NCBI RefSeq assembly: GCF_900107665.1
Contig: NZ_FNQT01000001.1
Coordinates: forward strand, 1,032,398 to 1,096,397
From: Haloplanus vescus
GTDB lineage: Archaea; Halobacteriota; Halobacteria; Halobacteriales; Haloferacaceae
DNA: 64,000 nucleotides
Direction of reading: 5' to 3'
Part shown: positions 1 to 7,858 of the stretch, one piece after another
Layout of the letters: each line of letters opens with the position of its first letter
Position numbering within the stretch: the first letter of the stretch is position 1
The notes under the pieces: model-generated
The model's input: only the letters and a program-made list of their open reading frames with translations
What the model was told of the DNA's origin: nothing
The model's database searches: none
Made by a program: the position numbers and the translations under genes

Positions 1-1
1 T

Positions 2-274
2 ATGGACGACCGACTGGAACAGTTCGTGCGGACGACGTTCCGGACGGCCGGCCGGCGCTACGCCGAGGCGCGGCGCGCGTATCGAACCGGCGAGGCGAGC
101 GCCGACTTGCCACGGGACGACGAGGGGAAGGTCCGCATCGTCTGTCGCCGCGAGGCCGAGCGTCGCGCTGTCGCTCTCGACGACGCCGGGCGCCCGGAGT
201 GTTTTGAGGGCGGCCATCCCGACTGCGAGGGCTGTCTCGAAGACGTCCGCGAGGGCGTCGTCGAGACGTGGTAG
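2..274 (+). CDS. Small conserved haloarchaeal protein, function unknown
   Basis: A 90-residue acidic protein beginning with ATG at the window edge. The N-terminal half is rich in Arg and Ala (an RRYAEARRAYR stretch). The C-terminal half carries three cysteines, in ECFEGGHPDCEGCLED, including a CEGC pair that could bind a metal. It resembles small uncharacterised haloarchaeal proteins (I think of the DUF7091 type, from memory). No enzymatic motif is visible. The next gene starts 37 bp downstream on the same strand, so the two may be co-transcribed. The sequence upstream lies outside the window. Confidence 0.7.
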   Translation: MDDRLEQFVRTTFRTAGRRYAEARRAYRTGEASADLPRDDEGKVRIVCRREAERRAVALDDAGRPECFEGGHPDCEGCLEDVREGVVETW

Positions 275-311
275 CCGGGGCGTTTTTGCCCGGGCGTCGC
301 CCACTCGGCGC

Positions 312-1319
312 ATGGACCGACCGCTCGTCGCAGTCGTACTCGCGGGCGGCGTCGGCTCACGTCTCTACCCCGCGAGTCGCCGCCACCGCCCGAAGCAGTT
401 GCTCTCACTCGGCGGGACCGAGACCTTACTCGAACGCACCGTGGACCGGGTCGACTTCGCCGACGAGGTGGTCGTCTCGACCCGTCCCGACTTCGCCGAC
501 GCCGTCCGGGACGCCGTGCCCGAGGCGACTGTCCTCGTCGAACCCGCGGGCAAGGACACCGGTCCGGCGCTGGCGTACGCCACCCACTACGCGGCCGACA
601 CCGTCGACGACCCCGTGGTTCTCGCCCTGCCGAGCGACCACCACGTCGTCGGCGAGTTCGAAGCGGCCGCGCGCCGCGGCGCCCGCGTCGCGAGCGACAC
701 CGACGCCCTCGTCACCTTCGGCGTCGAACCCACGCGCCCCGACACGGGGTACGGATACATCGAACCCGGAGCGAACCACGGCGACTACGCCGAGGTAACG
801 ACCTTTCACGAGAAGCCGGACGCCGAGACGGCGAAACGGTACGTCGAGGCGGGCCACTACTGGAACGCTGGCATCTTCGCGTGGACGCCGACGGCATTCC
901 GGCGCGCGGCGCGGGACACGCCGCTCGGGCCTATGCTCCAGACGCTCGACGCCGGGGACCCAGACGCCGCCTTCGACGCCGTCGACCCCGTGAGCGTCGA
1001 CCACGCGGTGTTCGAACGCGCCGACGACGTGGTGACCGTGCCGCTGGGCGTCGAGTGGGACGACATCGGGACGTGGGACGCCCTCCGACGCCTCCTCCCG
1101 GCTGACGAGGACGGCACGGTCGTCGCGGGCGACGCCGAGGTGACGAGTCTCGACGCACACGACAACGTGGTGGCGGGGGACGGCGTCCACGTGTCGCTGG
1201 TTGGCGTCGACGGACTCGCAGTCGTCGCGTGGGACGACCGGGTGCTGGTGGTCCCGACCGAGGACGCACAGCGAGTGAAAGAGCTGGTGACGGAACTGGA
1301 GCGTCGCGGCGAGGCTTAG
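312..1319 (+). CDS. Mannose-1-phosphate guanylyltransferase-like nucleotidyltransferase
   Basis: A 335-residue sugar-phosphate nucleotidyltransferase. The N-terminal signature LAGGVGSRLYPASRRHRPKQ (residues about 9-28) is the nucleotide-binding loop followed by the conserved Lys of the GDP-mannose pyrophosphorylase family. Further family blocks are LPSDHHV, DTGYGYIE, FHEKPD and YWNAGIFAW. Expected reaction: mannose-1-phosphate + GTP to GDP-mannose, feeding glycan and N-glycosylation pathways in the cytoplasm. The fused phosphomannose isomerase domain of bacterial ManC is absent. The stop codon overlaps the stop of the convergent Tfx-like gene by 3 bases. Specificity for mannose rather than another sugar is inferred. 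Confidence 0.88.
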   Translation: MDRPLVAVVLAGGVGSRLYPASRRHRPKQLLSLGGTETLLERTVDRVDFADEVVVSTRPDFADAVRDAVPEATVLVEPAGKDTGPALAYATHYAADTVDDPVVLALPSDHHVVGEFEAAARRGARVASDTDALVTFGVEPTRPDTGYGYIEPGANHGDYAEVTTFHEKPDAETAKRYVEAGHYWNAGIFAWTPTAFRRAARDTPLGPMLQTLDAGDPDAAFDAVDPVSVDHAVFERADDVVTVPLGVEWDDIGTWDALRRLLPADEDGTVVAGDAEVTSLDAHDNVVAGDGVHVSLVGVDGLAVVAWDDRVLVVPTEDAQRVKELVTELERRGEA

Positions 1320-1801
1320 TCGGCGCCGGCCCGATTCTCTTGGGACTGGCGGACGCGGACGGTGCCGTCGGTGGTCACGCCGACGAGAAGCGGCGCCTGA
1401 ATCTCGCGCCCCTGCACCGCGTCACCGGCCTCGTCGCTGACGAGTTTCATCAGGTCGGGGGCGGTGTGGTTCACCTTGACGCCAGCGGAGTCACAGGCGT
1501 CGTAGACGAGTTTCGGGACGTTGTAGAGGTCGGTGTCCTGGTCGACTTCGACCCGAACCGGCGCCGTCAGCGCTTCGGCGAAGGCGACGGTTTCGCGGGC
1601 TTTCGCCACGTTGTCTCGGGCGCTCGATTCGATGCTCGAAACGTTCGCGCGCGACGTGCCGAGAATGTCGGCGATGGTCGACTGGCGAACGTCTCGCTCG
1701 CGCAGGGCGAGCACTTCGGCCTGCCGACGCGTCAGGACGCTCTTCTCGGGGTCGAAACCGGCGCGTTCGAGCAGTGCCTGCGCGTCCGGGTCGTCTTCCA
1801 T
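1316..1801 (-). CDS. Tfx family DNA-binding protein
   Basis: A 161-residue archaeal transcription factor of the Tfx type. Residues about 22-66 form the helix-turn-helix (LTRRQAEVLALRERDVRQ, then IADILGTSRANVSSIE), a sigma-70 region-4-like fold. The C-terminal region (about 80-160) is the family-specific domain, ending VGVTTDGTVRVRQ. The founding member, from Methanothermobacter, binds DNA downstream of a molybdenum enzyme promoter; the haloarchaeal target is unknown. I chose the ATG at 1801, which keeps the HTH near the N-terminus as in the family. The gene is convergent with the nucleotidyltransferase and shares stop-codon bases with it. Confidence 0.88.
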   Translation of the reverse strand: MEDDPDAQALLERAGFDPEKSVLTRRQAEVLALRERDVRQSTIADILGTSRANVSSIESSARDNVAKARETVAFAEALTAPVRVEVDQDTDLYNVPKLVYDACDSAGVKVNHTAPDLMKLVSDEAGDAVQGREIQAPLLVGVTTDGTVRVRQSQENRAGAD

Positions 1802-1871
1802 ACATCGGACTACGCTCCCGCTACCTAAAAACTCCACTTCGTTCGCGTCGAACTGTCCACGTTCGTAGGGG

Positions 1872-2327
1872 CTATCCGCCCCAGAAGTTGTCGCGACTGC
1901 CCAGCTGCTCGGGACGGCCCGAGTCGTCGCTGGAGTCCGACTCGTCTGCCGTCGCGTCCGCGTCTTCGTCCTCACCCTCGCTTTCCTCGTCCTCCATGGG
2001 GAGACGCTCGACTTCCGCGGCCGTCGCGTGATTCGCCTTCACGCGGTCGATGCGGACGCGTGCCCGGGACGGCGGGAGCGTGCCGTCGACGAGGACGATG
2101 AAGCCGTCGTCGGTGCGGCCGACGCCCGCGCCGCTCTCGTGGATGTCGGTGATGTCGACGACGACTTCCTCGCCGGGTTTCACCGGTTGCTGTTTCAGGT
2201 CGGAGATGGGCATGTCGTAGTGCTGACACCACTCGGCGCCCCCGCGGTCGCCGTAGTGCTGACACCCCATGCCCTGGATTCGCTCCGAGAAACTGGGGCA
2301 GTCGTCGGCGAGTGGACAGTCCGCCAT
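1872..2327 (-). CDS. TRAM domain protein with N-terminal cysteine cluster
   Basis: A 151-residue protein in three parts. The N-terminal region has four cysteines (C4, C9, C22 and C34) and histidines, and could bind zinc. Residues about 48-105 form a TRAM domain (EEVVVDITDIHESGAGVGR, then FIVLVDG and ARVRIDRVKANHATAAEV), a beta-barrel that binds RNA in tRNA-modifying enzymes and in small archaeal RNA chaperones. The last 40 residues are a very acidic tail. A role as an RNA-binding or RNA-chaperone protein is inferred from the TRAM domain; no catalytic domain is attached. Confidence 0.85.
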   Translation of the reverse strand: MADCPLADDCPSFSERIQGMGCQHYGDRGGAEWCQHYDMPISDLKQQPVKPGEEVVVDITDIHESGAGVGRTDDGFIVLVDGTLPPSRARVRIDRVKANHATAAEVERLPMEDEESEGEDEDADATADESDSSDDSGRPEQLGSRDNFWGG

Positions 2328-2397
2328 GTCTTCGCCTACTCCGCGACCCGTCTAAACGCTTGTGTTGTGCGCGATGTGGCCACGGACACTCGCAAGC

Positions 2398-2405
2398 GTT
2401 ATGAC
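2398..2405 (+). promoter_or_regulatory. TATA-like box for L40e
   Basis: GTTATGAC is centred about 26 bp upstream of the L40e ATG at 2428. The transcript would therefore start at or next to the start codon (leaderless), as is common in haloarchaea. Confidence 0.5.
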
Positions 2406-2427
2406 CGTCGACCGGAAATCGGGTCGT

Positions 2428-2577
2428 ATGGCTAAGTTCGAGGCAGCGGAAGACCGGATGCTCGAGAAACAGATTTGCATGCGATGTAACGCGCGCAACT
2501 CCCCACGGGCCGAGAGCTGCCGCAAGTGCGGCTACAAGAAGCTCCGACCCAAGGCCAAAGAGCCCCGCAGCGCCTAA
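2428..2577 (+). CDS. rpl40e: 50S ribosomal protein L40e
   Basis: A 49-residue basic zinc-ribbon protein: [20 protein letters not shown] at the start, then [19 protein letters not shown]. The two CxxC pairs (CMRC and CRKC) bind zinc. Length and sequence match archaeal L40e, a component of the large ribosomal subunit. The ATG at 2428 is preferred to an in-frame upstream ATG at 2401, because the family starts at MAKF and the TATA element predicts a transcript starting there. The stop codon shares bases with the stop of the convergent MBL gene. Confidence 0.95.
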   Translation: MAKFEAAEDRMLEKQICMRCNARNSPRAESCRKCGYKKLRPKAKEPRSA

Positions 2578-3185
2578 TACTTCGGTTCTCGACGTTTCGC
2601 TCGCGAGAGCGCGCGTTCGATTACGTCCCGGACGCTCTCCTCGTCCGCGTAGAAGGGGTCGCCGTGGCCCGCGTACAGCGCGTCGACCGATGCCGGCAGT
2701 CGCTCCAGTACCGTCTCCAGACTCTCGATGAGTCGGTTGCGCGACTGTCCGGGCATGTCCGTCCGTCCGAAGCTGCCGTCGTCGAACGCGCCGTCGTTGT
2801 AGACCACCACGTCACCGCTGAAGAGCGTCGTTTCGCTCACGAGTGAGACGTGGTCGTCGGCGTGTCCGGGCGTGTACACCGCCTCGAACGTCTCGTCCCC
2901 CATCTGGACCGTGTCGCCGTCGGCGAGTTCGTGCGTTCGGCGCGGATGCTCGCCGTAGGCGTAGACGTCGGCGTCGAACGCGTCGAGAACGGCATCGAGT
3001 TCGGCGACGTGGTCGCTGTGCTGGTGGGTGAGCACCACGCGGTCCACGTCGTCGACGTACTCCGCGACGACCGTTTCGACGCCCGGCATTGCCCCCGCGT
3101 CGACCAGCGTCGGCGACTCGCCCGTGACCAGATAGGCGTTGCACGTGAACTCCTCCGCAGTCGCAGTGACGTGGTGTACGTCCAT
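2574..3185 (-). CDS. MBL fold metallo-hydrolase (glyoxalase II-like)
   Basis: A 203-residue metallo-beta-lactamase fold protein. The metal motif HxHxDH is at H54, H56, D58 and H59 (THQHSDHV). A later histidine lies in [12 protein letters not shown], an aspartate in [11 protein letters not shown], and a C-terminal histidine in LYAGHGDP. Together these give a complete set of dinuclear metal ligands of the glyoxalase II / RNase Z superfamily. The substrate cannot be deduced; glyoxalase-II-like thioester hydrolysis is one possibility. Start: the ATG at 3185, placed about 28 bp from a TATA-like element (minus strand, 3209-3217). Confidence 0.88.
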   Translation of the reverse strand: MDVHHVTATAEEFTCNAYLVTGESPTLVDAGAMPGVETVVAEYVDDVDRVVLTHQHSDHVAELDAVLDAFDADVYAYGEHPRRTHELADGDTVQMGDETFEAVYTPGHADDHVSLVSETTLFSGDVVVYNDGAFDDGSFGRTDMPGQSRNRLIESLETVLERLPASVDALYAGHGDPFYADEESVRDVIERALSRAKRREPKY

Positions 3186-3269
3186 GTACAATACGTCGGC
3201 TGTCCAAGAGGTATAAGCGGTGGTCCCCCGGCAAATCTTTTTTGGTGTGCACCTGCAATATTATCCTGT

Positions 3270-3446
3270 ATGGGCTTTGGGAGCTATGACGAATCCGAAC
3301 AGGAGAACCAGGAGTTAGACGCCGACCTCGACGACAACGAGGGCATCGAGACGTCCGAAACCGATCACCGGGGGTCGGTCGAATTCGAGATCGGCGCGTC
3401 GAACGACGAACTCCTCGACCGCCTCGAGGACATCAAAGAAGAGTAA
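3270..3446 (+). CDS. Small acidic haloarchaeal protein (DUF5786-like)
   Basis: A 58-residue, extremely acidic protein that begins MGFGSYDESEQENQ and ends LLDRLEDIKEE. It matches a small haloarchaeal family of unknown function, which I recall as DUF5786. It has no cysteine, membrane segment or catalytic motif. The DUF99 gene follows 28 bp downstream on the same strand. No function is proposed. Confidence 0.75.
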   Translation: MGFGSYDESEQENQELDADLDDNEGIETSETDHRGSVEFEIGASNDELLDRLEDIKEE

Positions 3447-3474
3447 GAGGGACGCTCGAACCCTCTGGACCGCG

Positions 3475-4050
3475 ATGAAATCGGGTGCGCGAGCGCTCGG
3501 CGTCGCCGAATCCGTCGCCGACGCCGACGAGCGAAGCGTCCTCTGCGGCGCTGTCGTCCGGGCCGACCGGACCGCAGACGGGTTCGTCTTCGACTCGTGT
3601 ACGGTCGGTGGCACCGACGCCACCGACGCCATCGAGTCGCTGTTTTTCGACCTGGGTCGCGACGACATCCAGCACCTCCTCCTCGCCGGCATCGCGCCGG
3701 CGTGGTTCAACGTCGTCGACATCCGTGCGCTGTCGGCGGCCGTCGACCGCCCCGTCGTCTCCGTCTCCTTCGAATCGAGTCCGGGACTCGAACCGGCGCT
3801 TCGCGAGCAGTTCAGTGGCGACGAACTCGACCGTCGGCTCCGAACCTACCGCGCTCAGCCACCGCGTCACCGCTGTTCGGTGAACGGCGACGAGGTGTAC
3901 GTCCGCGCGGTCGGTATCGACGACGACCGAGCCGACGCCGTCGTCAGGGCACACACCGCCGAGGGCGGGCGTCCAGAGCCGGTCCGGGTGGCTCGGTTGG
4001 CCGCGCGGGCCGCCCGCGAGTTCCGGGCGGGCACGGACGCGGACGTTTAA
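3475..4050 (+). CDS. DUF99 family protein
   Basis: A 191-residue protein matching the archaeal DUF99 (UPF0215) family. It starts KSGARALGVAES and has the typical LCGAVVRADRTADGF and LLLAGIAPAWFNVVDI segments. An endonuclease-V-like RNase H fold has been suggested for the family, but the activity is not established. The uracil-DNA glycosylase gene follows 24 bp downstream, so a link to nucleic-acid repair is possible by context only. Confidence 0.85.
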   Translation: MKSGARALGVAESVADADERSVLCGAVVRADRTADGFVFDSCTVGGTDATDAIESLFFDLGRDDIQHLLLAGIAPAWFNVVDIRALSAAVDRPVVSVSFESSPGLEPALREQFSGDELDRRLRTYRAQPPRHRCSVNGDEVYVRAVGIDDDRADAVVRAHTAEGGRPEPVRVARLAARAAREFRAGTDADV

Positions 4051-4074
4051 GCCGTCGGCCGTCGGCCTTCCGGC

Positions 4075-4665
4075 ATGGTCGAAACCGACGGGCCGGACGT
4101 CTGCGCCTGCGAGCGCTGCCCGGCCCTCGTGGAGTCGCGGAGTCGCATCGTCAACGGCGTCGGCCCCGCGGACGCCGCGCTCTGTTTCGTCGGCGAGGCG
4201 CCCGGCGCCAACGAGGACGAGGAGGGCGAACCCTTCGTGGGCCGGTCGGGGTCGGTGCTCGACGACGCCCTCCGCGACGCGGGCCTCGCGCGCGCCGACG
4301 TTCGCATCACCAACTGCGTGCGCTGTCGCCCCCCGGAGAACCGCGACCCGCGAGCCGAGGAGCTGGACAGTTGCGCCGACTTCCTGGACCGCGAAATCGA
4401 ACACGTCGACCCCGACCTAATCGTCACGCTGGGCAAGGTGCCGGCCCAGCGAGTGCTGGACCGCGACGTTGCCATCACGAAGGAGGCCGGGTCGGTAGTC
4501 GACGCTCGCCTCGGCGGCGAGAGCCGGCGCGTCCTGCTCTGTCTCCATCCCGCGGCGACACTGTACGACCGGAGTCAACGCGAGTCGTTCGCGGACGCCA
4601 TCGGGAAGGCGTCGGCGCTCGTCGGCGCGAGCGAGAGTGACCAAGCCCGCCTCGGCGACTACTGA
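4075..4665 (+). CDS. Uracil-DNA glycosylase, family 4 type
   Basis: A 196-residue iron-sulfur uracil-DNA glycosylase. Motif A, GEAPGANED, lies at residues 40-48, followed by GEPFVGRSG. Motif B, HPAAT, is at 158-162. C12, C15, C84 and C100 are spaced as expected for the [4Fe-4S] cluster of families 4 and 5 (CERC near the N-terminus, then C-x15-C). The enzyme removes uracil produced by cytosine deamination and starts base-excision repair. It sits between DUF99 and hisH on the same strand. Confidence 0.92.
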   Translation: MVETDGPDVCACERCPALVESRSRIVNGVGPADAALCFVGEAPGANEDEEGEPFVGRSGSVLDDALRDAGLARADVRITNCVRCRPPENRDPRAEELDSCADFLDREIEHVDPDLIVTLGKVPAQRVLDRDVAITKEAGSVVDARLGGESRRVLLCLHPAATLYDRSQRESFADAIGKASALVGASESDQARLGDY

Positions 4666-4732
4666 AGGTGTGCCCGGCCACAGCCGACGCCTAACGGAAA
4701 GTGACTTGCACCCCGCCGCCCGACGGAGAGAC

Positions 4733-5440
4733 ATGAGCCTGTCCGAACCGCCGGCGGAGGCACTCGCGGACGTGGTCATCGTCGACTACGGCCTCGGCAA
4801 CCTCCGGTCGGCCACGCGTGGGCTAGAGCGTGCGGGCGCCGCCGTGACGATTACCGACGACCCCGCGGACTTCGCCGATGCGGACGGCATCGTCCTCCCG
4901 GGCGTCGGCGCCTTCCGCGAAGGGATGGAGAACGCCGGGCCGTACCGCGACGCCCTCGCGGACGCCGTCGACCGCGGCCAACCCGTCTTCGGCATCTGTC
5001 TCGGGATGCAGATGCTCCTCACGTCGAGCGAGGAGGCAGACCACGCGGGCGAGGGCGATGTCGTCGGCCTCGATTTCGTCCCCGGGCGCAACGTCCGGTT
5101 CGACGAGGGACAGACGGTTCCCCACATGGGCTGGAATCAGCTGTCGGTGGAGCGCGACCACCCCATCGTCTCGGGCGTCGACCCCGCCGACGCGCCGGCG
5201 CGTGACGGGCCGGGCGGTGGCTCCGTCGACGGCGAATACGCCTACTTCGTCCACTCCTACTACGCCGTCCCGGACGACGACGAGGCAGTCGTCGCGACGG
5301 CGGACCACGGGCGGTCCTTCCCCGCTGTCGTCGCCAACGAGGACGGAACGGTGTTCGGGACGCAGTTCCACCCCGAGAAGAGCGGCGAGACGGGGCTGAC
5401 GATTCTGCGCAACTTCGTCGACGTCTGTTATTCGGCCTGA
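4733..5440 (+). CDS. hisH: Imidazole glycerol phosphate synthase subunit HisH
   Basis: A 235-residue class I glutamine amidotransferase. It has the family opening VVIVDYGLGNLRS, the oxyanion strand VLPGVGAF, the nucleophile C89 in GICLGMQ, and the C-terminal catalytic His and Glu in FGTQFHPEKSG. With HisF it converts PRFAR plus glutamine into imidazole glycerol phosphate and AICAR (histidine and purine pathways). An insertion around residues 158-170 (DAPARDGPGGGSVDG) is a haloarchaeal loop. No other his gene is adjacent, consistent with dispersed his genes in haloarchaea. Start: the ATG at 4733. Confidence 0.95.
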   Translation: MSLSEPPAEALADVVIVDYGLGNLRSATRGLERAGAAVTITDDPADFADADGIVLPGVGAFREGMENAGPYRDALADAVDRGQPVFGICLGMQMLLTSSEEADHAGEGDVVGLDFVPGRNVRFDEGQTVPHMGWNQLSVERDHPIVSGVDPADAPARDGPGGGSVDGEYAYFVHSYYAVPDDDEAVVATADHGRSFPAVVANEDGTVFGTQFHPEKSGETGLTILRNFVDVCYSA

Positions 5441-5457
5441 TAATCGGGCGGACATCC

Positions 5458-5464
5458 TTTTATC
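5458..5464 (+). promoter_or_regulatory. TATA-like box for the PAS histidine kinase
   Basis: TTTTATC is centred 25 bp upstream of the GTG at 5486. This supports leaderless initiation at that GTG rather than at the in-frame GTG at 5468, which lies almost inside the promoter. Confidence 0.55.
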
Positions 5465-5485
5465 GAGGTGTATCTCACGGTCGCT

Positions 5486-6880
5486 GTGGACGAAGCGACG
5501 AGCACCGGCATCGAATCCGGGTACCAAGCCCTGTTCGAACACGTCTCCGACGGGCTGTTACTGGTCGCGCCAGACAGTGGCCGAATCAGAGACGTGAACG
5601 AGTGTTTCACGTCCATGAGTGGATTCGCGTGTGAGACGCTCGTGGGGCGACGACTCGTCGACGTACTCGTCGGCGAACCGGACCGAGACCCAGTTCGAGC
5701 CCTGTTGGATGCCGACGAAGACGTCGAATGGTGTCTCCAACGACGTGACGGAGAGACGTTCTGGGCGGAACTGTCGGCGTCGGTCGGTGACGTTGGCGGT
5801 CAGCGCTGCGTGGTGACGACGGTTCGTGACGCGAGTGAGCGGCGACACCGAGAGAAGGGATGGTTCGAGGAGTTGGTGGAACACGTTCCGACGGGCATCT
5901 TCCGGGCGCGACCCGACCCCGACGAACCGTTCCTCGAAGGTAATCCGACGATAGTCGAACTATTCGACGTAACTTCCCGGACCGACCTCCTTTCGACGCC
6001 AGTGGGCGACATCTTCGCCGACGGCGACGACTGTCAGGAGTTCTTCGAGCAGGTGGCCGAAGAGCGAGTGGTGAGCGAGCGAGTCGAACTGCGGACGCTG
6101 AACGACGAGCCGTTCTGGGGGCAGGTCACCGCCTGTCGATTCACCGATGCCGAGGGCGAGACGTACGTCGACGGCGCGGTCAAAGACGTGACCGAATTCC
6201 GAGAGCATCGGCAGGGCCTCGAAGAGCAAAACGAACGCCTCCAACTGTTGAACCGAATCGTTCGCCACGACATCCGGAACGACATGCAACTCGTCCAGGG
6301 GATGTCCGACCTGCTCGACGACGTCGAGAAGGGCGACACACCACATTTGGAGACGATTCGCTCGCGGACCGAGCACGTCATCGAACTCACCGACCTGATG
6401 GGGGAGCTGATGGACGCCCTCGTCACCGAATCGGGGAGCGAACGCGAGCCGACGAACCTGTCGTTCGTCCTCGAACGGGAGATACGGGCGGCCCGGTCGA
6501 GCTACCCCGAGGCGACGATACGCACCCGCGGGAACGTCCCATTGGTCGAGGTGCTGGCGAACGACATGCTGCGCTCCGTGTTCCGAAATCTGCTCAGCAA
6601 CGCCGTCCGACACCACGACGGCGACGAACCGACCGTCGAAGTGTCCGCCGAACTCGAGGACGATTGGGTGCTGGTGAAGGTGGCAGACGACGGTCCGGGA
6701 ATTGACCCCGAGCGCCGCGACGTAATCTTCGGCAAAGGCGAGAAGGGCGTCGACAGCGAGGGGACGGGACTCGGACTCTATCTGGTGTACACGCTCGTCG
6801 ACCACTACGGTGGCTCGGTCTGGATAGACGACAACGACCCGCGAGGGAGCGTTTTCAACGTCCGTCTCCACCTCGCGTAA
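5486..6880 (+). CDS. PAS domain sensor histidine kinase
   Basis: A soluble sensor kinase of about 464 residues with no membrane segment. It has two tandem PAS domains (about 10-120 and 130-250), then a dimerisation helix with the H-box RIVRHDIRNDMQ, in which His is the expected phosphorylation site. The HATPase domain follows, with N-box VFRNLLSNAVRHH, G1 box VADDGPGIDP and G2 box GEKGVDSEGTGLGLYLV. All catalytic boxes look intact. No response regulator lies beside it, so its partner is unknown; the signal is probably cytoplasmic. Start: the GTG at 5486, supported by TATA spacing. Confidence 0.9.
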   Translation: MDEATSTGIESGYQALFEHVSDGLLLVAPDSGRIRDVNECFTSMSGFACETLVGRRLVDVLVGEPDRDPVRALLDADEDVEWCLQRRDGETFWAELSASVGDVGGQRCVVTTVRDASERRHREKGWFEELVEHVPTGIFRARPDPDEPFLEGNPTIVELFDVTSRTDLLSTPVGDIFADGDDCQEFFEQVAEERVVSERVELRTLNDEPFWGQVTACRFTDAEGETYVDGAVKDVTEFREHRQGLEEQNERLQLLNRIVRHDIRNDMQLVQGMSDLLDDVEKGDTPHLETIRSRTEHVIELTDLMGELMDALVTESGSEREPTNLSFVLEREIRAARSSYPEATIRTRGNVPLVEVLANDMLRSVFRNLLSNAVRHHDGDEPTVEVSAELEDDWVLVKVADDGPGIDPERRDVIFGKGEKGVDSEGTGLGLYLVYTLVDHYGGSVWIDDNDPRGSVFNVRLHLA

Positions 6881-6919
6881 CCCGACGCGCTTTTCCCCGA
6901 CTCCGCACAATCGGGGCGC

Positions 6920-7723
6920 ATGGAAGCCATCACGCTCGGCCCCGCGGGGACGTACTCGCACCGCGCGGCGCGGGCCGTCGCCGACGACGTGACCTTCAGC
7001 GAGTCCGTGACCGCCATCGTCGAGGCTGTCGCGAAAGGCGAGTACCACCGCGGCGTCGTCCCCATCGAGAACAGCATCGAGGGCAGCGTCACCGAGACGC
7101 TGGATGCGCTCTCGAACTACGACGTGGGCGTCGTCGAGGAAGTCGTCACTCCCATCCGCCACGCCCTCCTCGCGCAGTCGGAGACGTTCGACGTTGTCGC
7201 CAGCCACTCACAGGCGCTCGCACAGTGTCGGTCCTTCCTCGAAGCCGAGTACCCCGACGTGACGCTGGAGGCCGTCGCCAGCACGGCCCGCGGCGTCGAA
7301 CACGCCCGCGAGGACGCCTCCGTCGCCGCCATCGCCCACCCCGACAACGCCGGCGACGACCTGCAGGTGCTTGCAGAGGACATCCAGGACCGCGACTCCA
7401 ACGCCACCCGGTTTTTCGTCGTCGCGCCCGCCGGCGAGGGAACCGACGCCGGCGGGAAGTCGACGATTATCGTCAACCCGAACGCGAACTATCCCGGCCT
7501 CCTCCTCGAACTGCTGGAGGCGTTCGCGGACCGCGACATCAACCTCTCGCGAGTGGAGTCCCGACCCACGGGTGACCGCCTTGGCGACTACCTCTTCCAC
7601 ATCGACTTCGAGGCGGGCCTCTACGAGCGTCACGCCCGCGAAGCGGTCGACGAGGTCGAGGGCATCGTCGACGAGGGATGGGTCCGGCGTCTCGGGTCGT
7701 ACGATACGCGACACGTCGTCTGA
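6920..7723 (+). CDS. pheA: Prephenate dehydratase
   Basis: A 267-residue monofunctional prephenate dehydratase. It starts EAITLGPAGTYSHRAA. It has the catalytic block SNATRFFVV with T163 and R164, and a C-terminal ACT domain (about residues 176-260) with the ESRPT motif that binds phenylalanine for feedback inhibition. It converts prephenate into phenylpyruvate in phenylalanine synthesis. There is no chorismate mutase domain, as is usual in archaea. An unusually strong hairpin follows the gene. Confidence 0.95.
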   Translation: MEAITLGPAGTYSHRAARAVADDVTFSESVTAIVEAVAKGEYHRGVVPIENSIEGSVTETLDALSNYDVGVVEEVVTPIRHALLAQSETFDVVASHSQALAQCRSFLEAEYPDVTLEAVASTARGVEHAREDASVAAIAHPDNAGDDLQVLAEDIQDRDSNATRFFVVAPAGEGTDAGGKSTIIVNPNANYPGLLLELLEAFADRDINLSRVESRPTGDRLGDYLFHIDFEAGLYERHAREAVDEVEGIVDEGWVRRLGSYDTRHVV

Positions 7724-7767
7724 GAGCGGTAGTGTAATCGACATCGAGTGAGCGTCCGGCGGGAACG

Positions 7768-7800
7768 CTCTCGCCGGCGAAGACGCCGGATAATCGAGAG
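7768..7800 (+). other. Bulged hairpin between pheA and leuS
   Basis: The inner perfect stem CCGGCG / CGCCGG has an AAGA loop (7774-7789). It is enclosed by a second perfect stem, CTCTCG (7768-7773) / CGAGAG (7795-7800), with one ATAAT bulge. That gives 12 base pairs. It could end pheA transcription, although no T-run follows, or it could be a folded 3' UTR. It lies upstream of the leuS TATA-like element. Confidence 0.5.
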
Positions 7801-7826
7801 GCGTCGGCGCGCCGGCCGGATAGGAG

Positions 7827-7835
7827 TTATTTTAG
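7827..7835 (+). promoter_or_regulatory. TATA-like box for leuS
   Basis: TTATTTTAG is centred about 27 bp before the leuS ATG at 7859. A nearly leaderless transcript is predicted. Confidence 0.5.
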
Positions 7836-7858
7836 GCCGTGGGGCCTTGAGCCGGGAT

